DNA of 64,000 nucleotides, taken from NCBI GenBank assembly GCA_964035575.1, contig OZ037926.1, forward strand, positions 124,001 to 188,000. The letters are read 5' to 3'. Below are positions 17,561-27,302 of this stretch, piece by piece. A program made the position numbers and the translations under genes. The stretch's first letter is position 1; each line of letters begins with the position of its first letter. The DNA is from Rhynchopus sp. YZ270_cl-10. Lineage: Eukaryota; Euglenozoa; Diplonemea; Diplonemida; Diplonemidae. The notes beneath the pieces were generated by a model. The model worked only from the letters and a program-made list of their open reading frames with translations, made no database searches and was not told the DNA's origin.

Positions 17561-17938
17561 GGGAGATCTGGGATAGATAGAGATTACCTAAAAAGACCCG
17601 CGAGGGGCGAACAGCAATGAAAAATGATAAAATGGAGAGGAGGGAAGGGGGATACTTTTTATCTCGAAAAGAGGCGCTACGATGAGGGGGGCGAATGTGG
17701 AGGCCGAAACAACCCAAAACAAATTCCAACAAAAAATCTGATGAAGATGGTGGTGGTATGGTGAGGGTAGAGGCTGAAAACACAAAAACGGACCCCGGCC
17801 AACCAGGTCAAAGCCTGAGGAAAACTAAAAAATATTCTGCCTAAAAGACAGCATGCGTGCCACGTCAAAACAAAGATTAGGTAAACTCTATCATAGATCT
17901 CCCAACTCGCAGCGAAGCTGCTCCGCTAAAGCGGGTTG
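17561..17938. repeat. Spacer A of the composite satellite (structured)
   Basis: It begins GGGAGATCT and its partner AGATCTCCC ends at 17903. These lie within a roughly 22-bp inverted repeat (GATAGAG.TTACC against GGTAAACTCTATC). A second stem follows, CAACTCGC paired with GCGGGTTG, around a GCAGC-gaa-GCTGC loop. Related to 19855-20224 by sequence and to the B spacers by layout. Confidence 0.8.
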
Positions 17939-18562
17939 AAAAGGGAGAGGAAGGGAGGGGAAGGGAGGGGAAGGGAGGGGAAGGGAGGGGAAGGGAGGGG
18001 AAGGGAGGGGAAGGGAGGGGAAGGGAGGGGAAGGGAGGGGAAGGGAGAGGAAGGGAGGGGAAGGGAGAGGAAGGGAGGGGAAGGGAGGGGAAGGGAGGGG
18101 AAGGGAGGGGAAGGGAGGGGAAGGGAGGGGAAGGGAGGGGAAGGGAGGGGAAGGGAGGGGAAGGGAGGGGAAGGGAGGGGAAGGGAGGGGAAGGGAGAGG
18201 AAGGGAGGGGAAGGGAGGGGAAGGGAGGGGAAGGGAGAGGAAGGGAGGGGAAGGGAGGGGAAGGGAGGGGAAGGGAGGGGAAGGGAGGGGAAGGGAGGGG
18301 AAGGGAGGGGAAGGGAGGGGAAGGGAGGGGAAGGGAGGGGAAGGGAGGGGAAGGGAGAGGAAGGGAGGGGAAGGGAGGGGAAGGGAGGGGAAGGGAGAGG
18401 AAGGGAGGGGAAGGGAGGGGAAGGGAGAGGAAGGGAGGGGAAGGGAGGGGAAGGGAGGGGAAGGGAGGGGAAGGGAGGGGAAGGGAGAGGAAGGGAGGGG
18501 AAGGGAGGGGAAGGGAGGGGAAGGGAGGGGAAGGGAGGGGAAGGGAGAGGAAGGGAGGGGAA
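17939..18562. repeat. Polypurine minisatellite, block 2
   Basis: About 62 units of AAGGGAGGGG with occasional AAGGGAGAGG variants, in strict 10-bp phase. Confidence 0.97.
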
Positions 18563-18964
18563 GGGAGATCTAGTATAGGATATAGACAGCCAATAAAAGT
18601 GAGGAATAGAGGAGACCGACGAACCGGTTCCAGAACTGATGATAAAGGCAAAAGAAAGGGGGGATGGAGAGGAGGTCTTTGGATAATATGCTGTAAACGA
18701 AAACGATGAGGGGGACGCAAGGCAGAAAACACACCGCAACAAAAACAAAGAAATCCTGATGAAGATGGTGGTTGAATTGTGTTAAAGGTGGGGTTAATCG
18801 GCACAGCTGCGTTCCCGGCCAACCGGAACTCGAAGAGTTCCGAGGAAATGATAGCTATTCTGCCCAAATAGAGCAAGAACAAAAGTCAACATAAAAGATA
18901 GTCAGTCTATATCCATTAGATCTCCCCAATCGTGGCAAAAGCCACTCCACCAGGGTGGTTGATA
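18563..18964. repeat. Spacer B, copy 1 (402 bp, structured)
   Basis: GGGAGATCT opens and AGATCTCCC closes an inverted repeat (GGATATAGAC against GTCTATATCC). Inside are a perfect hairpin GGAACTC-gaa-GAGTTCC and, after the closing stem, GTGGC-aaaa-GCCAC and CCACC-ag-GGTGG. It keeps blocks in common with spacer A (GATGAAGATGGTGGT, CCCGGCCAACC, TATTCTGCC). Confidence 0.85.
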
Positions 18965-19163
18965 GGAGGGGAAGGGAGGGGAAGGGAGGGGAAGGGAGGG
19001 GAAGGGAGGGGAAGGGAGGGGAAGGGAGGGGAAGGGAGGGGAAGGGAGGGGAAGGGAGGGGAAGGGAGGGGAAGGGAGGGGAAGGGAGGGGAAGGGAGGG
19101 GAAGGGAGGGGAAGGGAGGGGAAGGGAGGGGAAGGGAGGGGAAGGGAGGGGAAGGGAGGGGAA
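18965..19163. repeat. Polypurine minisatellite, block 3
   Basis: About 20 uniform AAGGGAGGGG units. Confidence 0.97.
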
Positions 19164-19565
19164 GGGAGATCTAGTATAGGATATAGACAGCCAATAAAAG
19201 TGAGGAATAGAGGAGACCGACGAACCGGTTCCAGAACTGATGATAAAGGCAAAAGAAAGGGGGGATGGAGAGGAGGTCTTTGGATAATATGCTGTAAACG
19301 AAAACGATGAGGGGGACGCAAGGCAGAAAACACACCGCAACAAAAACAAAGAAATCCTGATGAAGATGGTGGTTGAATTGTGTTAAAGGTGGGGTTAATC
19401 GGCACAGCTGCGTTCCCGGCCAACCGGAACTCGAAGAGTTCCGAGGAAATGATAGCTATTCTGCCCAAATAGAGCAAGAACAAAAGTCAACATAAAAGAT
19501 AGTCAGTCTATATCCATTAGATCTCCCCAATCGTGGCAAAAGCCACTCCACCAGGGTGGTTGATA
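19164..19565. repeat. Spacer B, copy 2 (402 bp)
   Basis: By eye, identical to 18563-18964 over all 402 positions, so this is a very recent duplication or a homogenised unit. Confidence 0.9.
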
Positions 19566-19854
19566 GGAGGGGAAGGGAGGGGAAGGGAGGGGAAGGGAGG
19601 GGAAGGGAGGGGAAGGGAGGGGAAGGGAGGGGAAGGGAGGGGAAGGGAGGGGAAGGGAGGGGAAGGGAGGGGAAGGGAGGGGAAGGGAGGGGAAGGGAGG
19701 GGAAGGGAGGGGAAGGGAGGGGAAGGGAGGGGAAGGGAGGGGAAGGGAGGGGAAGGGAGGGGAAGGGAGGGGAAGGGAGGGGAAGGGAGGGGAAGGGAGG
19801 GGAAGGGAGGGGAAGGGAGGGGAAGGGAGGGGAAGGGAGGGGAAGGGAGGGGAA
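19566..19854. repeat. Polypurine minisatellite, block 4
   Basis: About 29 uniform units, without the GA variants of blocks 1 and 2. Confidence 0.97.
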
Positions 19855-20224
19855 GGGAGATCTGAGATAGATAGAGAGTACCTAAAAGACCCGCGAAGGG
19901 CGAACAGCAATGATGAAAACGGAGAGGAGGGAAGGGGGATACTTTTATCTCGAAATAGGCGCTACGATGAGGGGGGCGAATGTGGAAGCCGAAACAACCC
20001 AAAACAAATTCCAACAAAAAATCTGATGAAGATGGTGTGGTGATTTGGTGAGGGTAGAGACTGAAACATAAACGGACCCCGGCCAACCAGGACAAAGCCT
20101 GAGGAAAATCAAATAAATATTCTGCCAAATAGCAGTGTGCGTGCCATGTCAAATCAAAAGGACGGTAGTCTCTATCAAAGATCTCCCAACACGCAGCGAA
20201 GCTGCTCCGCTAAAGCGTGTTTCA
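19855..20224. repeat. Spacer A', diverged copy of spacer A
   Basis: Same organisation as 17561-17938. The tail stem reads AACACGC against GCGTGTT, where spacer A has AACTCGC against GCGGGTT, so a U-G pair became A-U and the stem is preserved. Confidence 0.8.
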
Positions 20225-20358
20225 GGGAGGGGAAGGGAGGGGAAGGGAGGGGAAGGGAGGGGAAGGGAGGGGAAGGGAGGGGAAGGGAGGGGAAGGGAGG
20301 GGAAGGGAGGGGAAGGGAGGGGAAGGGAGGGGAAGGGAGGGGAAGGGAGGGGAAGGGA
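20225..20358. repeat. Polypurine minisatellite, block 5
   Basis: About 13 units, ending in an A-tract. Confidence 0.97.
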
Positions 20359-21552
20359 AAAAAAAACGTTTCCAGTGTTGGGTCAGCAGTTGGGCATTTG
20401 ATTTTGGCGGTCACACGGTACACCGAAAGGGGGAGACAAATGCATGCGTAACTCAAAAAAAAAAAAAAATAAGGATTAAACTACACAAGACGCCCTGTAA
20501 GAGGCCTTTTTTGTTGTCTTTGTGATACAAAGAGAAAAAAAAGACCGGAGAGACAATACACGAAAAAAGAACATCGCCTTCTCGCAGTTAACGAGAGAGG
20601 AAAAAAAAAAATAGGAATTCGAAGGAAAGATGAAGATTGAAAAAAAAAAAGCTTGTGTGGCAAAAAAGCCTTTTGCAGAAAAAAGACTTTGCCGTAGAAT
20701 TGCAACTTATGGGTTTTTTTGTTTTGTTTGTTTTGTTTTAGAAACAAGAACCTTGGAAAACAAGGTAAAAAAAAATGAGACTACCCAGAAACGGCGTGAT
20801 TCGGGGTAGTTAAAAATAAAGTAAAAGTGATAGGAAGCACCCAACGTCTCTGAGACGCAGGCACTGACGCTCCGTGGGTTATTGAATCCCCCGGAGTGAA
20901 GCAAAGGGAGAGTTTGCCTGCAAAATAAAAACTGTAAACAGGCACAAAATAAAATTCCAACACATGCATTCAATAACCTTGAGAGCATGGGTATAGGAAT
21001 CAAAAGAAAAGACAAACAAATACGCATATAAAGTGAAGTTATTGATGCAAACACCTCCGACTGACCCATCCGGATGAAAGCAGTACCCTGCCAGCCAACA
21101 ACAGAAACGTCTAAAAGAGGTGGGGGGTGCTGTGCATCACTCCTCTTAAGACCAGGCGCGAAGAAGAGTTGATATATAGATTGATGATGGGGTCAAAGCC
21201 TTTGGCTTAGCTGTGTTTGGTCACCTTGGTCAACTGGAGAAAAAAAACAGAAAGGCTTTGAAATGGAGCAAGGGTTGACACCATCAATTCGGGGAGTAGA
21301 CAAAAAAGAAGAAGACTCGATTAAATACCTCGCCCTCTCACTGACTGTGCACCTTGGGAAAAGGGTTTGTGTCCGAGGTAAGAACCCTTTGAGTTTTAAA
21401 ATCCCAAGCACCTTGGTTTTTTCCTCCCCATCGGTGTTTGTATGACTGTAACCTAAAACAACGCTTGGAAGGAAGAGGAAAATCATTCAAAATGTTGAAT
21501 AAAAAAGGGAAAACGAGCACTCCCTTTAACTTTTCAAATACCCTTCTCAGCG
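20359..21552. other. Intergenic stretch downstream of the amidohydrolase gene
   Basis: No gene seen. AT-rich with many A and T tracts. It includes R3 (20833-20905) and a weak R2 copy (21312-21358). Confidence 0.5.
20833..20905 (+). repeat. Dispersed repeat R3, hairpin-bearing copy
   Basis: CGTCTC-t-GAGACG forms one hairpin. CTCCG..CGGAG enclosing GGGTT..AATCC forms another. The copy at 36976-37070 has a matching hairpin with different bases (GGTGTT-atc-AACACC). Confidence 0.6.
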
Positions 21553-22711
21553 CTATGCCTTCAACTGCGGAAACCAGCGCAGAGAGTTTGTATAGTATAC
21601 CTTCGCAAGAACTTCCTGTGGAAGGTTCAAGCCTTGGTACGACCCGTTTACTTCTGAGCAGGAAAGCGTGTCTGGGGTGGCAAGGAAACGCCAGTCTGAG
21701 AACCAGACCTCGACACAGTTGTCCCGGATTTGTGCGTCAGTGGTTCCCTTGAAGAACATCAGGTCCGTCCCGTACACTAGCTGCCCCTGAAATTCGAGGA
21801 AGAACGCACGCACCTTTTCTGCCCCATACTTTGCGCTTTGGTACTGCAGATGGCACATACGATGCGCAAAGTCGACGCACATATTAGGAAACTCTCTCAA
21901 GGTCGCACCCAACCGATCGACACTCCACTCTAAAGACCCGAGATGGCACCCCATAAAGTTGATCCCATCGTTTCTTCTGAGGAGTGCATCTCTTGCGGCA
22001 ATCTGCGCCTCATAGGATGGGTACTCTGGGTGTTTGTACATGTGGTATTTGGCGTTGTCTGCGAAGTATTCGCGGTCGTTGTTGACCGTCATCTGGTCGC
22101 ATGGGAGCCAGCAGTTCTTAGGCTCTCCACAGTGGCCAACAAGAGTGATGCCAGAAGATTTGATGAATTGGAAGATAGGGTCAAACAGCGGGTCATCAAC
22201 CATCAAAAAGCTGCCATCCTCCTTGCGCAGCTCCATGCCAATGTTCTTCCACACCTTCACCCCAGTCGCGCCAGCCTCGATGTCACGTTGCAGCTGCACG
22301 CAAACGCGCTCTGCCCACCCCTCCTCACCAAACCCCTCCATGCTAAAAGTTGTGCACCAGAACACCTTGCTCGGGGCGGCCTCCTGGGCAAGGCGTTTCT
22401 GTGTGGGGGATGAGGTTTTTTTGTGTAGAGAGGAGAGAGGAGAGGCATACCTGCTCGGCAATGTAGGGCCACTCATCAAGGGCAATGTCGGCGTTGATGG
22501 TCATGATGCAGTCGAAGCCCATCTCCTGCGCAGTGCGTCCGAAGGCGTGCCCCTCGACGTTGTGGTGTGTGTGCGCATCGATCTTGCGGAACTGCCGGAA
22601 CCGCGCAAACTCGTCGCTCTTCATGGCTGCGGTGCGCTGCTCTGCCTTGGTGCTCAGGTGGCCCTCGATGGCCTGCAGGCGGCGCTGTGCCTTGACGTCG
22701 CAGCACGCCAT
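21553..22711 (-). CDS. Amidohydrolase-2 family metal-dependent hydrolase (spliced)
   Basis: Exon 1 is 22711-22451 and exon 2 is 22398-21553, giving 368 residues. It has the TIM-barrel amidohydrolase fold: the metal motif DAHTHH near residue 45, a second histidine in VGHCGE and a late acid in YGTDLMF near the C-terminus. The family includes decarboxylases and lactone or amide hydrolases; the substrate cannot be told from sequence. I chose the ATG at 22711 (MACCDVKAQ) over the longer frame because it lies 34 nt after a CTTCAG acceptor. Without splicing the N-terminal and C-terminal halves sit in separate frames. Two cysteines follow the start Met; there is no signal peptide, so it is probably cytosolic. 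Confidence 0.85.
22399..22450 (-). other. 52-nt GT-AG intron
   Basis: The donor GTATGCC follows GAGCAG. The interior is pyrimidine-rich and then A-rich, and it ends CCCCCACACAG. Splicing joins codons IAEQ to KRLAQEA in phase 0, restoring one continuous enzyme. This is the best-supported cis intron in the window. Confidence 0.88.
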
Positions 22712-22745
22712 GTGTAGATGTGTTGCAGAGAGGTGTGGGAAGTGT

Positions 22746-22762
22746 CTGAAGGAGAGATATGG
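22746..22762 (-). promoter_or_regulatory. Putative spliced-leader acceptor for the amidohydrolase gene
   Basis: ATATCTCTCCTTCAG on the minus strand, 34 nt before the ATG. Confidence 0.45.
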
Positions 22763-23950
22763 TGGTTTGAAAAATGTTTTTTGAAAACTTGGAAAATGTC
22801 GCAACAGAATATATCCACGCCACGCCCACCCTCCGCCCAGCTTACTTCCATTTCGCGGTCTACGTTGAGATGTCCTACTCCCGCTACCGCTCGTCAGTCA
22901 ACGAAACGGGTATAATTGGAACACAAGGAAGCAACTCCTTGTGCGAAGTAAGTGACTCGGGTTTTTTGTTTTGAAAGTGTGCTCTATGTTTGATTAGTGC
23001 TGTAGACGTCCAGAGAGATGGGGTGGTTGTAAGGCACACCTCATGATAAGAGGATCACCACTCACCAGAGATGCCTTCAAGATCGCGGCAGCAAGTCTGT
23101 TCCCCGCTCGCCGATCACCACTCCCGTCAATTCACAAGATGGATTGATCTAAGCCTCTCGCAGTAGACTATGAAATACGAATAATATTCTGAATAAGGGC
23201 TTCGAAAAATAACCCGCACATCGTTTTTTTTCAAAAAAATAAAAAAAGGGGGCAGTGGGGTGGAGATCATTCCCAATTTTTTTTTTGAAAACTTCTGTTT
23301 GCTATTTCGCGCAGTACCCAAAGGGATTCTGCGCAACTGGAGTTTTTTTTTTGTCTTGCCTTATTTTTTTGAATACATGAAAAGTGTTGTTTGTTGACAA
23401 AGAAAAAATATTTTTTTTTTTCGCCATGTCAAATAATGACAGAGGGCTTTCTGTACAAAAAAGAAAAAAAAAAAATGCCAACTATAGGGAAGGGGAAGGG
23501 GAGTGGGTTTCAGGAGGGGGAGGAGAACGTACACACGCACAGAGGGTACAGTTCAAACTACACGGTGTTGCAGTGATTGGAGAGGTACACACACATATAC
23601 AAAGTTTCGAAGCGATGTTACTATTTTTTAAAAAAAATTGTTTGATCAATTTGGATCACCTGACTACGGAGTCTTCTGCATCAACCACTACCAAATTAAG
23701 TGTGGCTTCCTATTTCGTCGTTAGAAGCGCCATTTTTTTTGGCACACACCACTCGCTCATCCACAGAATGTCAAACTCGCCCCGCGGAACTGGCTCCCAT
23801 TTCTGTACAAAATATTTTTTGTTTGTGGATAAGATTACACCCGGCCCCATTTTTTTTTTTAGCTTTTGCATACCCAGATCCAAACGACTTCAAGCGCGTC
23901 CCGCGAACCGGCTCCACCCAACCTTTGCTCTGTGTTGTGAATATTTTTTT

Positions 23951-24014
23951 GATAAATTATCGGAGTAGTGTGTTAGTTGCCTCGGTTGTGTTGCCACAGT
24001 TGTACAATCTCCAC
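23951..24014 (-). mobile_element. SINE-like short retroelement R5, copy 1
   Basis: Read on the minus strand, GTGGAGATTG begins the unit and it ends CAATTTATC followed by an A-tract. Three more copies (30448, 38200, 63539) have the same orientation. An A-tail on three of four copies suggests retroposition of a small RNA. Confidence 0.6.
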
Positions 24015-24240
24015 CTTTTTTTTCGTGTGGATGCTTCAATGCAATACGAAACTTTGAGACAAAGAGACACAAGTAACTTTTCTCTCTCTCTTTTGTTTTG
24101 AATACTTGGTTTAGTATAGGCACCCGAGGATGCGCCACCACACTACTGTCTAGCTATTGGTTTTTTTTCTTTGTTTCTGTATGAGAAGTACAGATGTGAA
24201 CTCTATTTTGTTTCTCAGAAACTGTGTCGCATTTACTAAA

Positions 24241-24305
24241 CTGCCCGGGGTAGGCATTTTACGTTAAACTCTGTCATATTTCCCTCAAAATATGTGTCAC
24301 CATAC
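24241..24305 (-). other. Possible 65-nt intron at the 3' end of the basic-protein gene
   Basis: GTATGG follows TCGCAG at 24305 and TACCCCGGGCAG ends at 24241. Splicing would replace the last two residues with a 28-residue exon (24240-24154) rich in Lys. The donor differs by one base from the confirmed introns. Confidence 0.35.
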
Positions 24306-25487
24306 CTGCGACTCCGGAGGCGGGTTGTAGTACACCTTGCTGCCCTCGGTCGGGAGGAGCAGGTTCTGTTTGTGCTCTCTGAACTCACTGAAGGCACGTC
24401 TGCGGGTGGAGAGGTGGAGACCCTGCGCCTTTGCGTCTGGGTTGGGGTCGTGCGGGATGGAGGGAATTGGGGAGGCCGCGGGGACACGCTGATGCTGCTG
24501 ACGCTGCTGCGGGAGGGAGAAGGAACGGCCGAGCTGCGAACGCCGCACGCTCACACCACCACCACCACCTCCACCAGCCTCACCCCCAAACCCTGCTGCT
24601 AGGTACTCCGACGGAGCCAGCACCGAGGTCCCAGCCGCACTGTGCGGCACACTCCGACTGCGCACCCCGGTCTCCTTCACAGACGCAACACTCCCTGCTC
24701 GGCCCCTCCGCGCGCTTCCGAACATACTCGTCACACTCTTTGACCGATCACTCCGCCGCCCTGTGATCTTCGTCACCCCCTCCTCCCCACGCAACCCCTG
24801 CCCCGTAATGACGCTCCTATGATCTGCCCGCACCCTTGGGGTTGAGTAGTGTGACCGCCCCCTGCTAGTGGCTGCCCCAGGGGTGGACGGAACGGCATCC
24901 CCCATCCAGGGTGGACTCACCACACAATGTGGTACCCGGGTTACTCTCTCCCAATTCGTGATCCACGACGTCACCTTGTCGGCAGCGAGCACCCGCACCC
25001 CCTCCCGAGGACGTGGTTTGGACACCTCGTTGTCCAGCGGGTTTGTCTCGAAGTCCAGCGCAGAAGGGGAGGAGCAGTGGATGCCGCCGTCCACAGAGCG
25101 GCCGGAGCGGGAGGCGAGGCGCTTTCCCTTCGGGCGTTTTGCGAGACGCTCTGCCTCGTCGCGCTCCTTTTGGAAGCGGCTGTATGGGGTGCCCGAACGG
25201 TGCTTGCCTTGAGCACGTCCAGATGCTTTGTCGTTGATGCGTCGTACGGAAAACTCACGGCCTTCTCCAGAAGGTCCTCCGGCGGTAGAGCGCTTTCCAC
25301 GTCTGGCGGAGACCGGCCCGTTGTGTCCGTGAAGGTGGTGCATGGGTGCAGGGGCGCTGAGGCCGCGTTTGCCAAAGCGTTGTTCCGAGTGCCAAGTGGT
25401 GCTGCTGCGGCTCCTAGCCACGCTCTCACCACTATACGGTGCGGCAACCATTCTCTTGCCATGCCGCATACCACCCACAGAAGACAT
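24297..25487 (-). CDS. Basic, low-complexity hypothetical protein
   Basis: A 396-residue protein starting at ATG 25487; the frame extends a little upstream but without an ATG. I do not recognise a domain. It is rich in Arg, Ser, Gly and Pro with scattered RS dipeptides, a Gly tract (GGEAGGGGGGGV), a Gln/His patch and a short motif SWITNWERVT near residue 160 that may be the only ordered segment. It ends YYNPPPESQ. The composition resembles cytoskeleton- or RNA-associated disordered proteins. Upstream, CCCCTTCACCCCCCTCCCTTAG is a strong acceptor 50 nt before the ATG, supporting expression. The leader contains a two-codon upstream frame (ATG ATA TAA). The C-terminus may continue through an intron at 24305. 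Confidence 0.65.
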   Translation of the reverse strand: MSSVGGMRHGKRMVAAPYSGESVARSRSSTTWHSEQRFGKRGLSAPAPMHHLHGHNGPVSARRGKRSTAGGPSGEGREFSVRRINDKASGRAQGKHRSGTPYSRFQKERDEAERLAKRPKGKRLASRSGRSVDGGIHCSSPSALDFETNPLDNEVSKPRPREGVRVLAADKVTSWITNWERVTRVPHCVVSPPWMGDAVPSTPGAATSRGRSHYSTPRVRADHRSVITGQGLRGEEGVTKITGRRSDRSKSVTSMFGSARRGRAGSVASVKETGVRSRSVPHSAAGTSVLAPSEYLAAGFGGEAGGGGGGGVSVRRSQLGRSFSLPQQRQQHQRVPAASPIPSIPHDPNPDAKAQGLHLSTRRRAFSEFREHKQNLLLPTEGSKVYYNPPPESQVW

Positions 25488-25819
25488 AATACCTTCGTTT
25501 ATGTCCAAAAATGTGCGAATTTATATCATGTACGCACCTAAGGGAGGGGGGTGAAGGGGTGAAGGGGGGAAGGGAGAAGGAAATAAAACAAGGTTTGTTT
25601 TGTTTGATTGTGTATCCGAAAAAAAAACTTCACCAAAAAAAACCCCGATCTGATCCCCAGGAAAAAAAAACAATGTACAGGGCTGTAACCCCTGTTTCTT
25701 TTTTTCGTATTTTTTTTCAAAAAAATAAGTTGGAACACCGTTCATCAGCTGACGCAGTCACTAGGAAAAATAGACAAAAAAAAAATCCCAAACCCCAAAC
25801 CCAAAACCCAAAACCCCCC
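25488..25819. other. Short intergenic stretch, Rrp40 to basic protein
   Basis: After the acceptor region it holds only A and T tracts. Near 25795-25815 is a CCCAAAAC repeat that looks telomere-like but has only a few units. Nothing else seen. Confidence 0.5.
25538..25582 (-). promoter_or_regulatory. Putative spliced-leader acceptor for the basic-protein gene
   Basis: A C-rich pyrimidine tract of about 35 nt ends in CTCCCTTAG, 50 nt before the ATG and about 280 nt after the Rrp40 stop codon. Confidence 0.5.
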
Positions 25820-26623
25820 TCACAACTCAAACTGTTCACCTCCATTGTCTCCTTCAGTTGGAGCGGCCGCCTTGGCGACGGGGAAGAAGTCGTCAAGGAT
25901 CTCATCGACGCTGAGATATGCCTTTTCGCCTTCTGGGTATATCGCACGTTGGAGGAAGGTGAGGCAGCGGGCGATGCGTGCTGTGTTCTTGACGCTTCCG
26001 GCACGTACCCAGACACGGCCGTTCACACCGATGCAGCATTCGAAGGGAATCCGCGCACCAAGCGAGTCGAGCAGCGGGCTGGACAGCAGATACCGTGCAA
26101 AGAGCGGACGTACTGTGTGCACATACCCGCCCTTCAACTCCCCGAACAGCGACTCCCCGCTCATCCAGTCCTTGCGTGGTCCGGTCACCGCACAGCAGCT
26201 TGCCTCCAGCTCGATCTCACAGCGTGACTGCACAACACGGCAGTACACTGTTGCGCCAACGCGCAGCTCCGGGCGAGATCGTTTGGAGGCACCGTCAAAT
26301 GCAAGCGCATCGAGCTTGATGTATGTGCCGCAGCCCGCATCGAGTTGGTAGCCTGCGAACCCAGCAACGCGTGTCACGGTGGCAATGACGAGGTCCTCGT
26401 TGCGTGGGATGTAGGACTTCTCGTCGGCAATGACGAAGTGCTTTGAGTCGTGTTGCTCGTACTGTCCAGAGCGGACAGCAACGATGCGTGTGTTGTCCTG
26501 GCGTGCACCGCGTCCAATGGTCAGTGCGGCACCAGGTTCGAGGTGCAGGATGTCGTCGCCGGGCATCACCCAGTCCAGACGCCGTCGCTTGTGGGTGATC
26601 GGCTCGCTGCCATCAACTTCCAT
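25820..26623 (-). CDS. RRP40: Exosome complex component Rrp40 (EXOSC3 family)
   Basis: A 267-residue RNA-exosome cap subunit. The N-terminal domain starts VMPGDDILHL. The S1 domain holds KSYIPRNEDLVIATVTRV and the family signature DALAFDGASKRSRPELRVG. The KH-like domain has the diagnostic GVNGRVWV (GxNG) near residue 198. These match the EXOSC3 order NTD-S1-KH, and the length fits eukaryotic family members. Function: RNA binding on the nine-subunit exosome that trims and degrades RNA in nucleus and cytosol. The C-terminal 30 residues are acidic. The ATG at 26623 lies 28 nt after a textbook pyrimidine-CAG site. It sits between unrelated genes. Confidence 0.93.
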   Translation of the reverse strand: MEVDGSEPITHKRRRLDWVMPGDDILHLEPGAALTIGRGARQDNTRIVAVRSGQYEQHDSKHFVIADEKSYIPRNEDLVIATVTRVAGFAGYQLDAGCGTYIKLDALAFDGASKRSRPELRVGATVYCRVVQSRCEIELEASCCAVTGPRKDWMSGESLFGELKGGYVHTVRPLFARYLLSSPLLDSLGARIPFECCIGVNGRVWVRAGSVKNTARIARCLTFLQRAIYPEGEKAYLSVDEILDDFFPVAKAAAPTEGDNGGEQFEL

Positions 26624-26651
26624 CTTGTTTGATAAAATGTGTGTTTATTCC

Positions 26652-26684
26652 CTGAAGAGGGTATGGAGGGGGGAAAGAGGAACG
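26652..26684 (-). promoter_or_regulatory. Putative spliced-leader acceptor for Rrp40
   Basis: GTTCCTCTTTCCCCCCTCC continues to ATACCCTCTTCAG, 28 nt before the ATG. Confidence 0.55.
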
Positions 26685-27274
26685 GAGGTAAACACAGACT
26701 CTCAGAAGCGGGTGCGCCGTAAGTTTGTGTTAAACACATTCGCGACAAGTGAGCCATCACGTATGTGGTCGGAGGATCCGTGAATGTACGTCAATGCCAA
26801 GAAGGTTGACGAGGCAGAGAAAGCACAGTCTTCCATTCCCACAGCCCGGAAGCGCTTTCGGAAGTGAAAATGGGACACAGGGGTGGGACAACGTCTTTTC
26901 ATTTTGTTCAAAAACAAGGTTTGCTCTGCTTGAATGTAAAGAAAGACGCCTTATTGCAACGTAGCATCAGGGAGCAGGAAAGGGAAAAGAAGTAGCATGT
27001 CATGTGCCGCAAAGACGCACAGTTAAGTGTGCCCCCGCTTCACATGTACATCCCTTCGCTGCCATTGGTGTTGTATTGCAGAATGTTGTCTGTCTCTGTC
27101 ATTGGTGTTGGTGATGGCGCTGGAATATTGGTTTTGATCCTGCAGTCTCGGTGTCTGCAGGAGACACACAAAAGCTGTGCACACTTCACTATATTTTCTG
27201 TTTATTAACGGGACTCGTCTGTCTCCGTTTGCGGTACCTTCAAGTACTTCATGAGTACTCTTTTAAAGCCAGTA

Positions 27275-27302
27275 GTTTTGAAGTTGGTGCCAACTTCAAA
27301 AC
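27275..27302. repeat. 28-bp inverted repeat
   Basis: GTTTTGAAGTTGG and CCAACTTCAAAAC around a TG loop, a 13-bp perfect stem. It may be a 3'-UTR hairpin of the peroxidase mRNA. Confidence 0.6.

Larger units (their letters stand above)
22712..24153. other. Intergenic stretch upstream of the amidohydrolase gene
   Basis: No gene seen. It contains the acceptor (22746), a loose R1-like motif near 23143-23166, long homopolymers, a small internal duplication (CGCCCCGCGGAACTGGCTCC near 23780 and its variant near 23900) and an R5 element at 23951-24014. Confidence 0.5.

Noticed and set aside
14615-20151. Long open frames of Gly-Lys-Glu-Arg and Pro-Ser-Leu repeats over the satellite
   Set aside because: They are produced by the 10-bp purine repeat, which lacks stops in most frames. 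Some cross the N gap, and none has a non-repeat domain.
14891-20358. CRISPR-like array
   Set aside because: The units are 10 bp without unique spacers between them, the long spacers are only four and two are identical, and the genome is eukaryotic.
20860-20905. tRNA-like T-arm (GGGTTATTGAATCCC)
   Set aside because: No acceptor, D or anticodon arm can be formed around it, and related copies at 36976 and 648 do not keep tRNA features. It belongs to repeat R3.
25488-25508. Longer start for the basic protein at 25508
   Set aside because: The codon there is TTG on the minus strand, not ATG. The first ATG is at 25487.
25790-25816. Telomere-like CCCAAAAC repeats
   Set aside because: There are only about four imperfect units between genes, with no chromosome end nearby.
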